Positions 54,729-64,000 are shown, counted from the first letter of the stretch. The stretch: DNA of 64,000 bases from JAFKFJ01 sp963786445 (GCA_963786445.1 CAWAZU010000025.1:62001-126000), one strand, 5' to 3'. Numbers and translations are program-made. The notes: generated by a model not told the origin, from the letters alone.

Positions 54729-55834
54729 GCGCGCGTCGCCGCCCGCGCCGGCGGGGCGGCGAACAGCGCGCGCACCGCGGCGGCGATGCCCTGCGGCGTG
54801 TTTTCCTCCACGATCAGCCCGGCATCGCGCGACTGCACCACTTCGGGGTTGCCGGGGATGTTGCTGGCGATCACCGGCGTGCCGCAGGCCATGCTCTCCA
54901 GCAGCACATTGGCCCAGCCCTCGCGCGCGGAGGCCAGCACCATCGCGTCCGCCGCGCCATACAGGGCGGGCAGTCTTGCGTGCGGCACCGGCCCGAGCAG
55001 CCGCACCCGTCCGGCCAGGCCCAGCCGCGCGATCTCGGCCGCGAGCCGCGCCCGTTCCGGCCCCTCTCCGGCGATGAGGAGCGTTGCGTCCGGCAATTCG
55101 GTCATTGCCGCGATGGTCAGGTGGTGGCCCTTGCGCGGGATCAGCCCGCCGACCGACAGCAGCGTCGGCCCGGTCAGCCCGAGCGCCGCCCGCGCCGCGT
55201 CGCGATCTTCGGGCGGGCGGAACGCCTCGGTATCGACGCCGTTGCGCAGCACCGTGACGCGGTCGGGCGCCGCGCCGAGTTCGATCAGCCGCTCGCGCAG
55301 CGCGGCGCTGACCGCGATCAGCGCCGCCGCCTGGCCGATCGCGGCCGCGATCTGCCGCCGTGGTCCGGGAAAATCCGGCAGTTGCGTGACATCCGAGCCG
55401 CGCGCCGTGATCACGACCGGCAGGCCGAGCGCCGCCCCGATCCGCACCGCCGCCACCCCGTCGGGATAGACGTAGTGCGCGTCGATCAGGTCGAAACGCT
55501 GCCCGTTGGCGATCAGCCGGCGCAGCGCCGCGAGCCCGGCGCGGGCGAGCAGCGCCGGCGCCACGTTCATGCCGAGGCGCGGGATGACCAGGTAGCGCGG
55601 ATGGTCGACGCGGATGCCGTGCCGCGTCTCCGCACGCGGCGCGCGCGCGTAGCGGCCCCAGGCGCCGAACATCGCCGCCCCGCTGGGGAACCAGGGCACC
55701 GGCGCGACCACATGCGCGCTCGCCTCGCCGGTGGCGAGCAGGTGGCGCAACCTGTTCTCCACGAAAACACCGTGGTTCGGCTGCGCCGCGTTGGGGTAGA
55801 GCGTGGAGAAGGTCAGCAGCCGGATCGGGGGCAT
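54596..55834 (-). CDS. GT4-family glycosyltransferase
   Basis: 412 residues from ATG 55832-55834, giving MPPIRLLTFSTLYPNAAQPN; the longer frame is not supported. N-terminal domain with PNHGVFVENRLRHLL and VVAPVPWFPSGAAMF; DLIDAHYVYPDGVAAVRIG; VITARGSDVTQLPDFPGPRR. Donor domain: VTVLRNGVDTEAF, LLSVGGLIPRKGHHLTIAAM, LLIAGEGPERARLAAEIARL, and AREGWANVLLESMACGTPVI (E-x7-E). A typical exopolysaccharide transferase like those in exosortase-linked clusters. Overlaps the convergent CelD-like gene by 133 bp. Confidence 0.9.
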   Translation of the reverse strand: MPPIRLLTFSTLYPNAAQPNHGVFVENRLRHLLATGEASAHVVAPVPWFPSGAAMFGAWGRYARAPRAETRHGIRVDHPRYLVIPRLGMNVAPALLARAGLAALRRLIANGQRFDLIDAHYVYPDGVAAVRIGAALGLPVVITARGSDVTQLPDFPGPRRQIAAAIGQAAALIAVSAALRERLIELGAAPDRVTVLRNGVDTEAFRPPEDRDAARAALGLTGPTLLSVGGLIPRKGHHLTIAAMTELPDATLLIAGEGPERARLAAEIARLGLAGRVRLLGPVPHARLPALYGAADAMVLASAREGWANVLLESMACGTPVIASNIPGNPEVVQSRDAGLIVEENTPQGIAAAVRALFAAPPARAATRAYAERFGWEDTSRGQLAVFRHVLAQAARSSASPAAEREAAASSQ

Positions 55835-56877
55835 GCGACGATGTTGTTCCGGGTGGAGGTCGCCGCCGCTGTCAGCGTGCGAGCTGGCAGCGGATGCACT
55901 TCCAGGTCGATCGCCATTGCGAGCCGCTGCCATCGCACCGTCCGGATCGCCTGACGCCGATGAGTCACCTCGCTCGCGCAGAATCGCTTGCTCGGCTGGC
56001 AGGCGTCGCGACTGGAAGTATCTGCGGCGGATCGCGCCGCGGCCTGACGGCTGCCGTTCTCTCGGCGCTGCACGTGCCGTTGCGCTGGTGCTGCGGCACA
56101 TGGCTCGGACAGCAGCAGCCCAGGTGCACAGCTACGGCGCAGTCGTAGCGGAACCATCCGACGCCGGAAGCTGCTGCCGCGATCAAGCTGCGGAAATCGG
56201 CGTCGGCGGTACACGACTGTGCCGGAGGCGTTCGCATGCTGACTGGGCGCGCGTATTTGCCGTTCGGCGAGCTGACGGCTGCGACTCGTGCCGGCAACGA
56301 TGCTGCGGCGGACGGCGCCGGTCATCGTCGCCAGTCCACAGCCGGCCGATGCTGGTTCAGCCTGCAGCAGCGTCGAAGCGCCATTCGACAGCACGTCGAC
56401 GATCGTGCTCGCATCTCAACCGCCAGCCAGATATACGGCTGTCGCGCCGAGCTATCCGGCCTCGCGTCAAGGCATGCGCTTGGCAGACTACGTGATCGAC
56501 GCACGGGCGGGGCCAACGTCCTGGCAGGACGTGCTCGCCGGCCTGCATGCCGGAATGGGCGGCGGCGCCGAGCCGGCGACCGTTCCGAGCACCTCTGCGG
56601 CTGGTTCGCTGCTCTCGCGCTCTATCGCAACCACGCCGATCCACGACGGAATGCGGCCTTGATGCCGCAACAGTGGCGCTGGCCCTGCGGATCCGCCGCA
56701 TCGCCATCGAGCACAATCCGCTCTGGCGTCTGGAAGCGAGCATACCTGGATGCTTCTTCTTTCATGCGATCGCCGCCGCTGCGCTGCGCCCCACGGCCGG
56801 CTCGATGGCGACGACCGTTGCTCTGTCATCGCGTCCCGACCTGTGCTAAGCCAGCACGGTCACGCGGAGACACCCCC
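55835..56877. other. About 1 kb without a convincing gene
   Basis: All frames here are short or lack codon-position bias, and base composition is less GC-rich than in neighbouring genes. A 125-codon plus-strand frame (56288-56662), including RLADYVIDARAGPTSWQDVL, is the least random, but it has no good start context and no recognisable family. It could be a decayed gene or a long regulatory region before the amidotransferase. I found no tRNA or repeat. Confidence 0.5.
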
Positions 56878-58805
56878 ATGTGCGGCCTCGCCGGCATCTT
56901 CCATCCCTCCGGCGCCGGCAGCGTCGATGCCGCGCTGCTGCGGCGCATGACCACTTCGCTCCGCCATCGCGGGCCCGACGGGGAGGGGTTCCATCTCGAA
57001 CCCGGCATCGGCCTCGGCCATCGCCGCCTCGCCATCATCGACCCGGCCGGCGGCGAGCAGCCGATGTTCAACGAGGATCTTTCCGTCGCCATCACGTTCA
57101 ACGGCGAAATCTACAACGCCGCCGACCTGCGGCCGGAACTGGAGGCGCTCGGCCACCGCTTCCGCAGCCGCTGCGATACCGAGGCGATCATCCATGCCTG
57201 GGAAAGTTTCGGGCCCGCCTGCCTCGACCGCCTGACCGGCCAGTTCGCCTTCGCGATCTGGGACCGCAACCGCCGCACGCTGTTCCTCGCCCGCGACCAT
57301 TTTGGCAAAAAGCCGCTCTACTACGCGACCGACCGTGCCGGGCGCTGCGTGTTCGCCTCGGAACTTTCCGCACTCGCCGAGGTCGCGGCGCTGTCGCGCA
57401 CGCCCGACCCGGCCGCCATCGAGGATTTTTTTACGTTCGGCTACGTGCCCGATCCCGCCTCGATCTTTCGCGAGATCAGGAAACTGCCGCCGGCGCACTG
57501 CCTGGAGTGGCGCGCGGGCGAAGCCATGCCGGCGCCGCGGCGCTACTGGCAGGTGCCGCTGCAGCGCATCGCGCTGCCGGAGACCGAGGCCACAACGCAG
57601 TTGATCGAACTGCTGTCGGCCGCGACCGCGCGCCGGCTCGTTTCCGACGTGCCGCTCGGCGCGTTCCTCTCGGGCGGCGTCGATTCCTCGGCCGTCGTCG
57701 CCTTCGCCGCGCGCGCCCGCACGACCCCGCTCGACACGTTCACGATGGGCTTCGACGGCGCCGAGGACGAGACGCCCTACGCCGCCGCGGTCGCCGCCCG
57801 CTATGGCACGCGCCAGCACAACGCGCGCGCCGCCGCCATCGACCTGATCGACGCCGCGCGCACGATGGGCAAAGTGTTCGGCGAGCCGTTCGGCGACATC
57901 TCGGCGCCGCCCACGCACGCCGTCTGCGCGCTCGCCCGCCGCCACGCCACCGTGGCACTCTCCGGCGACGGCGGCGACGAAGTTTTCGCCGGCTACCGGC
58001 GCTATCGCTGGCATCTGCTGGTGGAGGCGGCGCGGCGCTACCTGCCCGCCCCGGTGCGGCGCAGCGCCATAGCGGGCCTCGCGCGCCTCTATCCGAAACT
58101 CGACCGCGCGCCGCAATTCCTGCGTGCCAAGCACACGCTGACCGAACTCAGCCTCGACACCGCGCGCGGGTTCGCGGCGACGGTGACGAAGATGCAGACG
58201 CAGCAACGCCGCGCGCTGTTCGCGCCGCGCGCTGCGCGCGGCGCTCGACGGCCACGACCCGGCCGCGCGCTTCGACGCGCTGCTCGACGAAGCCGAAGCT
58301 GCCGAGCCGCTGGCGCAGGCGCAGTACATGGACCTGCACACCTGGCTGCCCGGCGACATCCTGGTCAAAGTCGATCGCGCCAGCATGGCGAACTCGCTGG
58401 AGGTGCGCGCGCCGTTCCTCGACCCCGCGCTGGTCGGCTTCGGCCTCGGCCTGAAGACGGCGCAGAAAATCGCGCACGGCGCGGGCAAGTACGTGCTGAA
58501 GTCGCGCACTCGCGCCGTATCTGCCGCACGATCTGCTGCACCGGCCGAAACAGGGCTTTGCCAGTTCGCCGGCCGCGCTGTTCCGCGCCCAGACGGCGCG
58601 GCTGCGCGCGCGGCTGCTCGGGCCGGCGATGGGCGATTGCGGCCTGTTCCAGCCCGCCGCCATCGCCCGCCTGATCGACGAGCACGCGTCCGGCGCCTTC
58701 GACCACGGGCAAAAGCTGTGGCTGCTGCTGGCGTTCGAGGGTTTCCTCGCCGCCGAGGCGGCGCCGGCCGGAATCGCGGAGGCGCCCGCGCTCGTGCCGG
58801 CATGA
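56878..58805 (+). CDS. Asparagine-synthase-type amidotransferase of an exopolysaccharide cluster (two frameshifts)
   Basis: ATG 56878 exposes the catalytic Cys2 (MCGLAGIFHPSG) of the class II glutamine amidotransferase domain, with LRHRGPDGEGFHLEPG and VAITFNGEIYNAADLRPELE. The C-terminal synthetase domain has the SGGVDSS PP-loop (VPLGAFLSGGVDSSAVVAFA), GDGGDEVFAGYRRY, and PGDILVKVDRASMANSLEVR. Inserted bases near 58235 and 58505 break the frame; removing both gives 641 residues and restores HRPKQGF. Such AsnB-like proteins in glycan clusters amidate sugar acids or carriers. The stop overlaps the next glycosyltransferase start (ATGA). Confidence 0.86.
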
Positions 58806-59902
58806 CCGGCGACGCGCCGGCGCCGCTGCTGCTGCACGTCTTCCCGAGTTTTTCCGTCGGCGGCGCGCAGCTTCGCATGGCGGCGATCGCCAACCGTTTC
58901 GGCCGCACCTGGCGCCACGCCGTCGTCGCCCTCGACGGCAACACCGAGGCGCGCGCGCGCCTCGCTGCCGATCTCGACGTGAGTTTCCCCGCGATTGCGC
59001 TCAGCAAGGGCGACACGTTGCGCAGCATCTGGCGCTGCCGGGCCGCGCTGCGCGCGCTCGCCCCCGACGTGCTGGTGACGCACAACTGGGGCACCATCGA
59101 GTGGGCGATGGCGAATTGTCTCACCCGCCGGCGCCACATCCATATCGAGGACGGGTTCGGCCCGGAGGAGCGCGCAAAACAATTGCCGCGCCGCGTGCTG
59201 ACGCGGCGGCTGGTGCTGCGGCGTGCCACGGTGGTGCTGCCGTCGCGCACGCTGCTGCGCATCGCGACCGACATTTGGCGCCTGCCGGCGCGGCGCGTGC
59301 GCTACATCCCGAACGGCATCGACCTCGCCCGCTTCGCCCCTGCCGCCGCCGAGGCGGCGCCGCCCTGGCCGCGCGACCTGCCGGTGATCGGCACCGTCGC
59401 CGCGCTGCGGCCGGAGAAAAACCTGTTTCGCCTGCTCGATGCGTTTGCGCTGCTGCGCGCGACCCACGCGGCCCGGCTGGTCATCGTCGGCGACGGGCCG
59501 TTGCGCGCGGCGCTGCAAGCACACGCCGGCGAGCTCGGCATCGGCGCCGCGGTGCTGTTTCCCGGCGCCACCGACGACGCACCGCGCGCCTGTCGCAACT
59601 TCGACGTCTTTGCCCTCTCCTCGGACACCGAGCAGATGCCGCTCTCGGTGCTGGAGGCGATGGCAAGCGCGCTGCCGGTCGCCGCCACCGATGTCGGCGA
59701 CGTGGCGTCGATGCTGGCCGAGGCCAATCGCCGCTACGTCGTGGCACCGGACGCAACGGCCCTCGCGGGCGCGCTCGCCGCCCTGCTCGCGGCGCCCGCC
59801 GAGCGTGCGGCGGTCGGCGCCGCCAACCGCGCCCGCGCGCTCGCCGCGTTCGACCAGGAGGCGATGTTCGCCGCCTATGCGGCGCTGTTCGGCGCGCGCT
59901 GA
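58802..59902 (+). CDS. GT4-family glycosyltransferase
   Basis: 366 residues from ATG 58802. FPSFSVGGAQLRMAAIANRF at the N-terminus, PDVLVTHNWGTIEWAMANCL, HIEDGFGPEERAKQLPRRVL; donor domain RVRYIPNGIDLARF, VIGTVAALRPEKNLFRLLDA, LVIVGDGPLRAALQAHAGEL, ALSSDTEQMPLSVLEAMASA (E-x7-E). Closely resembles the exosortase-linked TIGR03088 type in layout, though I cannot confirm by profile. Translationally coupled to the amidotransferase. Confidence 0.9.
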   Translation: MTGDAPAPLLLHVFPSFSVGGAQLRMAAIANRFGRTWRHAVVALDGNTEARARLAADLDVSFPAIALSKGDTLRSIWRCRAALRALAPDVLVTHNWGTIEWAMANCLTRRRHIHIEDGFGPEERAKQLPRRVLTRRLVLRRATVVLPSRTLLRIATDIWRLPARRVRYIPNGIDLARFAPAAAEAAPPWPRDLPVIGTVAALRPEKNLFRLLDAFALLRATHAARLVIVGDGPLRAALQAHAGELGIGAAVLFPGATDDAPRACRNFDVFALSSDTEQMPLSVLEAMASALPVAATDVGDVASMLAEANRRYVVAPDATALAGALAALLAAPAERAAVGAANRARALAAFDQEAMFAAYAALFGAR

Positions 59903-59912
59903 CCGGCCCGGC

Positions 59913-60899
59913 CTAGCGGTTCCGCAGCAGGTCGAGCGCCCGGCGCGCCAGGTGCCGCGCCGTCTGCTTCAGCGCGTCGTAGCCCTCGCGCGCCGCGTGG
60001 CGCAGCCGATACGTCCAGGCCCCGCCGGTGCTCTCGACCACGCCGTGCGGGCCCGGATCGTTGGCCTCCAGCACGGCGCTGCGGCCCGACCAGTTGAGCA
60101 GCAGGATGCCGCCGCCGGCGAGCGTGTCATGGCGCAACGCCAGCGGCGCGTCGCCGTCGGCTGCGGGCAAGGCCAGCACCGCCGCCCTGCGGTCGCCCCG
60201 CACCGGGCCCGCCTGCAGCGTCGTGCCGTCCAGCGTCAGGCCGCCGCTGACCTGCACGGTCGCGCCCAGCGGCCGGGCCGCGGCGGCGATGCGGCTGCCG
60301 CTGATCTCGGTCATCGCGGCAGCGGAGGCGATGGCGATGCCGGCCTTCTCGTGCGCGAACTCCGTGTTCCGCACGACCAGGCGCGCCATCCCGCCGACCT
60401 GCAGCGCCGCCGCCGCGCGGTCGGTCTCGGTCACGCCGTCGTCGATGAAGCTGCAGTCGATGACGCGCAGCGTGCCGCCAGGTTGGGGCAGGGCCAGCAG
60501 CCCCTGCTGGTCGTTCTCGAACCGAACGCGTTCGACCGTCAGGTCCGCCCCTTCGGCGCGGATGCCGGCACCGTTGCCGTCGGGCACGCGGATGCGCGCC
60601 AGGGTGAGGTCGCGCACCGTCACGCCGCGGCCGCCGATGACGAAGCTGGCCTTGCCCTGGCAGGCGGTGTCGGTCAGCACGGTCTGGTCCGGCCCTGCGC
60701 CGGCGATCACCAGCCGGTCCGCGTCCCAGACCGCGCAGTCGTAATAGGTGCCCGGCAGGATGCGCACCTCGTCGCCGGCTGCGGCGGCCCGTGCCGCCGC
60801 GCCTGGTGTGGCGTAGGGCTGCCCCGCCCCCACCATGAGCACGCGCGCGGTCGCCGGCGCCGCGGCGGACAGCCACGCCGCGGCGACCGCAGCGGCCAT
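59913..60899 (-). CDS. Secreted right-handed beta-helix protein, paralogue A
   Basis: 328 residues from ATG 60897-60899. The hydrophobic N-terminus (MAAAVAAAWLSAAAPATARV) looks like a signal peptide but has no basic residue before it and no clear ribosome-binding site, so the true start may be further upstream. Beta-helix (pectate-lyase-like) coils begin with GAGQPYATPGAAARAAAAGD, then LPGTYYDCAVWDAD, TVLTDTACQGKASFVIGG, and VPDGNGAGIRAEGADLTVE. Shares these blocks with the divergent gene at 60982. Probably binds or processes extracellular polysaccharide. No lyase catalytic set is evident. Confidence 0.8.
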   Translation of the reverse strand: MAAAVAAAWLSAAAPATARVLMVGAGQPYATPGAAARAAAAGDEVRILPGTYYDCAVWDADRLVIAGAGPDQTVLTDTACQGKASFVIGGRGVTVRDLTLARIRVPDGNGAGIRAEGADLTVERVRFENDQQGLLALPQPGGTLRVIDCSFIDDGVTETDRAAAALQVGGMARLVVRNTEFAHEKAGIAIASAAAMTEISGSRIAAAARPLGATVQVSGGLTLDGTTLQAGPVRGDRRAAVLALPAADGDAPLALRHDTLAGGGILLLNWSGRSAVLEANDPGPHGVVESTGGAWTYRLRHAAREGYDALKQTARHLARRALDLLRNR

Positions 60900-60981
60900 A
60901 AGCGGGGCCGGAAAAAGATAGTCTTCCGAACTGTTTCCCGCTATGCCGCGGCATGATCCGGCGCAAGAAGGAATGACGGTC

Positions 60982-61909
60982 ATGGTTCGCTCTCGCGGTC
61001 TGGCGGCGTTGGCACTGCTGCTTGCTCTGGCACAGCCGGCGGTCGCGCGCACGCTGGAAGTCGGCCCCGGCAAGCAATATGCGCAGCCGTCCCAGGCCAT
61101 CGCCGCGGCGCAGGACGGCGACCGCATCGTGATCGCCAACGGCTCGTATTTCGACTGCGCCGTCGTCGGCCAGAGCGATCTGACCATCGAGGGCACCTCG
61201 CAGGACGGCACGGTGATGACCGACAAGACCTGCCAGGGCAAGGCGCTGCTGGTGACTCAGGGGCGACCGGATCACGGTGCGCAACCTGACGCTGACGCGC
61301 GCCCGCGTGCCGGACGGCAACGGCGCCGGCATCCGCGCCGAGGGCAACGGCCTGCTGGTCGATCATGTCAGCTTCATCAACAACCAGGAGGGTATTCTCG
61401 CCGCCAATCAGCCGACCGGCACCATCACCGTGCGCGACAGCACCTTCCTGCGCAACGGCGCCTGCGACCAGAGCTGCGCGCACGGCGTCTATGTCAACCA
61501 GCTGGCCCTGCTGCGCGTCGAGCACAGCACATTCGGCGAGACCAAGCGCACCCACGACGTCAAGTCGCGGGCCCTGCGCACCGAGGTGGTGGGCTGCAAC
61601 TTCTACGACGGTCCGACCGGCACCGGCAGCTACGCGATCGACATCCCGAACGGCGGCAGCGTCGTGGTGACGGGCAACCAGTTCGAGAAGGGGCCGAAGG
61701 CGGAGAACCACACGGCGGTGATCATGATCGGCGAGGAAGGCATCACGCAGCCGACCCGCGAGATCACCATCGAGAACAACACCGTCCGCGCCGACGGCAG
61801 CTATCCCACGGTCTTCGTCTATAACGGCACCGCGACCGAGGCGCAGCTGCGCGGCAACCATCTGTCGGGCCGCATCCAGCCGCTGCACGGCGACGGATCG
61901 TCGAGCTGA
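60982..61909 (+). CDS. Secreted right-handed beta-helix protein, paralogue B (one frameshift)
   Basis: ATG 60982 with AAGAAGGA 9 nt upstream gives a good signal peptide (MVRSRGLAALALLLALAQPA, cleavage near VAR). One extra G in a G-run near 61260 shifts the frame; removing it gives 308 residues. Coils: VGPGKQYAQPSQAIAAAQDG, ANGSYFDCAVVGQSDLTIEG, MTDKTCQGKALLVTQG, LTLTRARVPDGNGAGIRAEG, and later IENNTVRADGSYPTVF. Divergent duplicate of 59913-60899 across an 82-bp gap. Likely acts with the adjacent glycan genes. Confidence 0.82.
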
Positions 61910-61936
61910 CGGGAGGCGCGGTCGCGTCGCGTCGCG

Positions 61937-62852
61937 GTGCGCATCCCGGTCTGCCGCCCGCTGCTCGCGGCCTTGCTGCTCGCTTGCGTTTGGCTGCCCG
62001 CCGCCGGCGCACAGGCCGCCGGCTGCGTGCCGGTGCTGAAGGCGGACCTGCCGCTGACGCTGGCCGACCACCGCGCGCTGGTGGCGCTGACCATCGACGG
62101 TGCGCCGGCGACGATGCAGCTGGACACCGGCGCCGAGCGCACGCTGTTGAGCGAAACCGCCGCCAAGCGGCTGGGGCTCACCGCGCACTACACCTACGCC
62201 CGCATGATGGGCGGGGTGGGCGGCGCGGTGAGTGCGGGCGAGGTGCGGCCGCGAGCGTGTGGGTTTCGGCGGCGCGTCGATGCCGGGCTTCTTCATCGCG
62301 GTGGCGCGGGTGAATTTTCCGCCGGCGGACGGGCGCACGGTGGATGGGCTGCTCGGGGCGGACATGCTGGTCGAATACGACCTGGAACTGGATTTCCCGC
62401 ACGGCCGCGCCCGCCTGTACGCGCCCGCCGCCTGCGCCGACCCCTTGCTGCCCTGGCCGGCGGGCTACGGCCGCGTCGCGGCGCACAAATCCCTGCACCG
62501 GCACCTGTTCTTTCCGGCCCGGCTGGACGGGGGCGAGGTGACGGCGTTCATCGACACCGGCGCCCGGATCAGCGTGCTTGCCGCCGCCGCCGCGCGGCGC
62601 CTGGGGGTGAGCCGGGCGGCGCTGGCCGGCGACCCGCCGCTCGCCCTGCGTGGCGTGGCCGGGGCGGCCACCGGCCGGCTGCACCGTTTTGGCCGCGAGG
62701 CGGTCGCGGGCATCGTCTGGACGCCGACGCCGATCGCGGTGCTGAAGCTGCGCCTGGACGACGCCGACCTGATCCTCGGCGTCGATTTCCTGGAGACCCA
62801 CCGCGCCTGGCTCAGCTACGCCGCAGGGGCGGTGTTCGTGGCGCCGCCGTAG
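61937..62852 (+). CDS. Secreted double retropepsin-like aspartic protease (one frameshift)
   Basis: GTG 61937 gives a signal sequence (VRIPVCRPLLAALLLACVWL, LLAC also lipobox-like). One inserted base near 62250 breaks the frame; removal gives 304 residues. Two retropepsin-type modules: first active-site loop MQLDTGAERTLLS (Asp63) with VDGLLGADMLVEYDLELDF, and second loop TAFIDTGARISVLA (Asp206) with ADLILGVDFLETHRAWLSY. The second Asp-Thr-Gly in the same chain means it could form the two-lobed active site on its own rather than by dimerisation. Target unknown. Confidence 0.8.
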
Positions 62853-62853
62853 C

Positions 62854-63813
62854 TCAGTCGGCATCGCGACAAAGCGATCGCGCCGCCAGGCTCGGGATGG
62901 CGAGGTAGGCGAGACGCTTCATCTCCCGCCGGCCGCGCGTGACGGAATCGAGGATCAGGCCGCAGACGAAGGCCAGGAACGACAGCAGCACGAGGCCGGT
63001 CGCCAGCACCGCCGTGGGCAGGCGCGGCACCAGGCCGGTGTGCAGGAACTCCAGCACCACCGGCAGGCCGAGCGCCAATCCCGCCAGCATGAGCACGGCG
63101 CCGACCGCCGAGAAGAACGGCAGCGGGCGCTCTTCCTTCACCAGGACCACGATGCTGCGCAGGATGCGCAGCCCGTCGGCATAGGTGTGCAGCTTCGAGA
63201 CCGAGCCGGGCGGGCGGTCGCGATACGCGGTGCGCAGCTCGCCCACCGGCATGCGCAGTTCGAGCGCATGGACGGTGAATTCGGTCTCCGTCTCGAACCC
63301 CGAGGCGAGCGCGGGAAACGATTTGACGAAGCGGCGGGAGAACACGCGGTAGCCGGACAGCACGTCGCTGATGCGGTTGCCGAAGATGCCGCCGATCATC
63401 CCGGTCAGCACCCGGTTGCCGAGGCGGTGGCCGGGACGGTACGCCGCGGCGATCGCGGTGGTCCGCGCGCCGTTGACCATGTCGAGCTGCCGGTCGATCA
63501 GCAGCCGCACCATCGCCGGCGCCGCGGCGGCGTCGTAGGTGTCGTCGCCGTCCACCAGCACGTAGATGTCGGCCTCGATGTCGGCGAACATGCGGCGGAC
63601 GACGTGGCCCTTGCCCTGCAGCGCCTCGCGCCGGACGATCGCGCCGGCCGCCGCGGCGGCGGCTTCGGTGCCGTCGCGCGAGTTGTTGTCATAGACGTAG
63701 ATGCGCGCGTCCGGCAGGCTGGCGCGGAAGCCGGCGACCACGTTCGCGATCGCCGCGGCCTCGTTGTGGCACGGGATCAGCACCGCCACGGCCCAGGGCT
63801 GCGGTGACGTCAT
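62854..63813 (-). CDS. GT2-family polyprenyl-phosphate glycosyltransferase-like with C-terminal helices
   Basis: 319 residues. GT2 domain about 1-230: VAVLIPCHNEAAAIANVVAG, VYDNNSRDGTEAAA, LQGKGHVVRRMF, ADIYVLVDGDDTYDAAAAPA (DxD), SDVLSGYRVFSRRFVKSFPA, ETEFTVHALELRMPVGELRT. Two C-terminal hydrophobic helices (AVGAVLMLAGLALGLPVVLE; TAVLATGLVLLSFLAFVCGL) anchor it. Resembles the DPM1/ArnC-like transferases that charge undecaprenyl phosphate. It begins within the stop of the upstream membrane protein (ATGA). Confidence 0.9.
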   Translation of the reverse strand: MTSPQPWAVAVLIPCHNEAAAIANVVAGFRASLPDARIYVYDNNSRDGTEAAAAAAGAIVRREALQGKGHVVRRMFADIEADIYVLVDGDDTYDAAAAPAMVRLLIDRQLDMVNGARTTAIAAAYRPGHRLGNRVLTGMIGGIFGNRISDVLSGYRVFSRRFVKSFPALASGFETETEFTVHALELRMPVGELRTAYRDRPPGSVSKLHTYADGLRILRSIVVLVKEERPLPFFSAVGAVLMLAGLALGLPVVLEFLHTGLVPRLPTAVLATGLVLLSFLAFVCGLILDSVTRGRREMKRLAYLAIPSLAARSLCRDAD

Positions 63814-64000
63814 CGCCGCCGCTCGGCCGCCGCCATCAGGCCGCCGGCCAGCAGCGTCGCCAGCAGGCCGAACGCCGAGATCGCCAGCGCAATCCGCTCG
63901 ACCGGCGTCATCGTCGGGCGCAGCTCGATGCGGCTCTCGCCCGCCGGCAGCTTCAGCACGATCAGGTCGAGCGCCCCCCGCAGCATCGGCACCGCGGCAC
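63810..64000 (-). CDS. C-terminal fragment of a membrane protein (5' end outside window)
   Basis: About 62 codons, open to the window edge. A soluble beta segment (VLKLPAGESRIELRPTM) followed by one helix (ALAISAFGLLATLLAGGLMA) and a basic end. The pattern of an ethanolamine/glycosyltransferase-type YfhO protein C-terminus (beta-sandwich then last helix) fits, but the fragment is too short to assign. Coupled to the GT2 gene by ATGA overlap. Confidence 0.5.
   Translation of the reverse strand, partial: AAVPMLRGALDLIVLKLPAGESRIELRPTMTPVERIALAISAFGLLATLLAGGLMAAAERRR

Overview
The window is very GC-rich, with G/C at nearly every third codon position. Gene content (T6SS, ZnuABC/Zur, an MdtABC-type efflux operon, surface-glycan clusters) fits an alphaproteobacterium. 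I would guess Acetobacteraceae/Rhodospirillales, but this is inference: no rRNA or other taxonomic marker is present.

Region by region. (1) 1-18260 is one flank of a type VI secretion locus. A minus-strand block tssA-tssB-tssC-hcp-tagJ-tssE-tssF-tssG-clpV (18260 to 7525) encodes sheath, tube, baseplate and recycling ATPase. On the other side of it lie a plus-strand cassette (proline-rich protein; HExxH metallopeptidase-like candidate effector; small candidate partner/immunity protein), a TssB-TssC fusion paralogue, an OmpA-like protein without signal peptide, and a truncated FHA protein. The membrane complex (tssJLM), tssK and vgrG are not in the window. (2) 18.5-21 kb: a quinone-oxidoreductase-like gene and a GT2-GtrA fusion. 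(3) 21.9-24.9 kb: znuA-znuC-znuB with a Zur-like operator, and zur converging on it. (4) 25.1-38.6 kb: surface-glycan genes, including two TPR plus GT32-like proteins, a methyltransferase, a sulfotransferase, a GH99-like lipoprotein and two GT4 enzymes. The part from about 29.9 to 34.3 kb is visibly richer in A+T and looks like an insertion. (5) 38.7-40.6 kb: psuG-psuK. (6) 40.7-49.9 kb: a four-gene RND efflux operon (adaptor, two RND pumps, outer-membrane factor). (7) 50.0-64.0 kb: small secreted/membrane proteins, then an exopolysaccharide-type cluster (epimerase, two CelD-like acyltransferases, YdcF protein, two GT4, asparagine-synthase-type amidotransferase, two divergent beta-helix paralogues, a double retropepsin-like protein, GT2).

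Two observations stand out. First, three copies of an unrecognised small gene (about 190 codons) occur at 6.9, 21.1 and 29.6 kb inside a dispersed element of rigid architecture: a 14-nt box, exactly 26 nt, the start codon, the gene, the stop, exactly 27 nt, and an 18-nt site related to TGTTCC-N6-GAAACA. Second, the T6SS flank carries a modular candidate effector whose C-terminal metallopeptidase region is more AT-rich than its N-terminal part.

Sequence quality: many genes (clpV, both RND pumps, the outer-membrane factor, asnB-like and others) carry frameshifts. Every one I could resolve is a net insertion, usually of one base, and removing it restores a normal family-length protein. I therefore treat them as probable consensus errors rather than pseudogenes, and give the full span of each gene.
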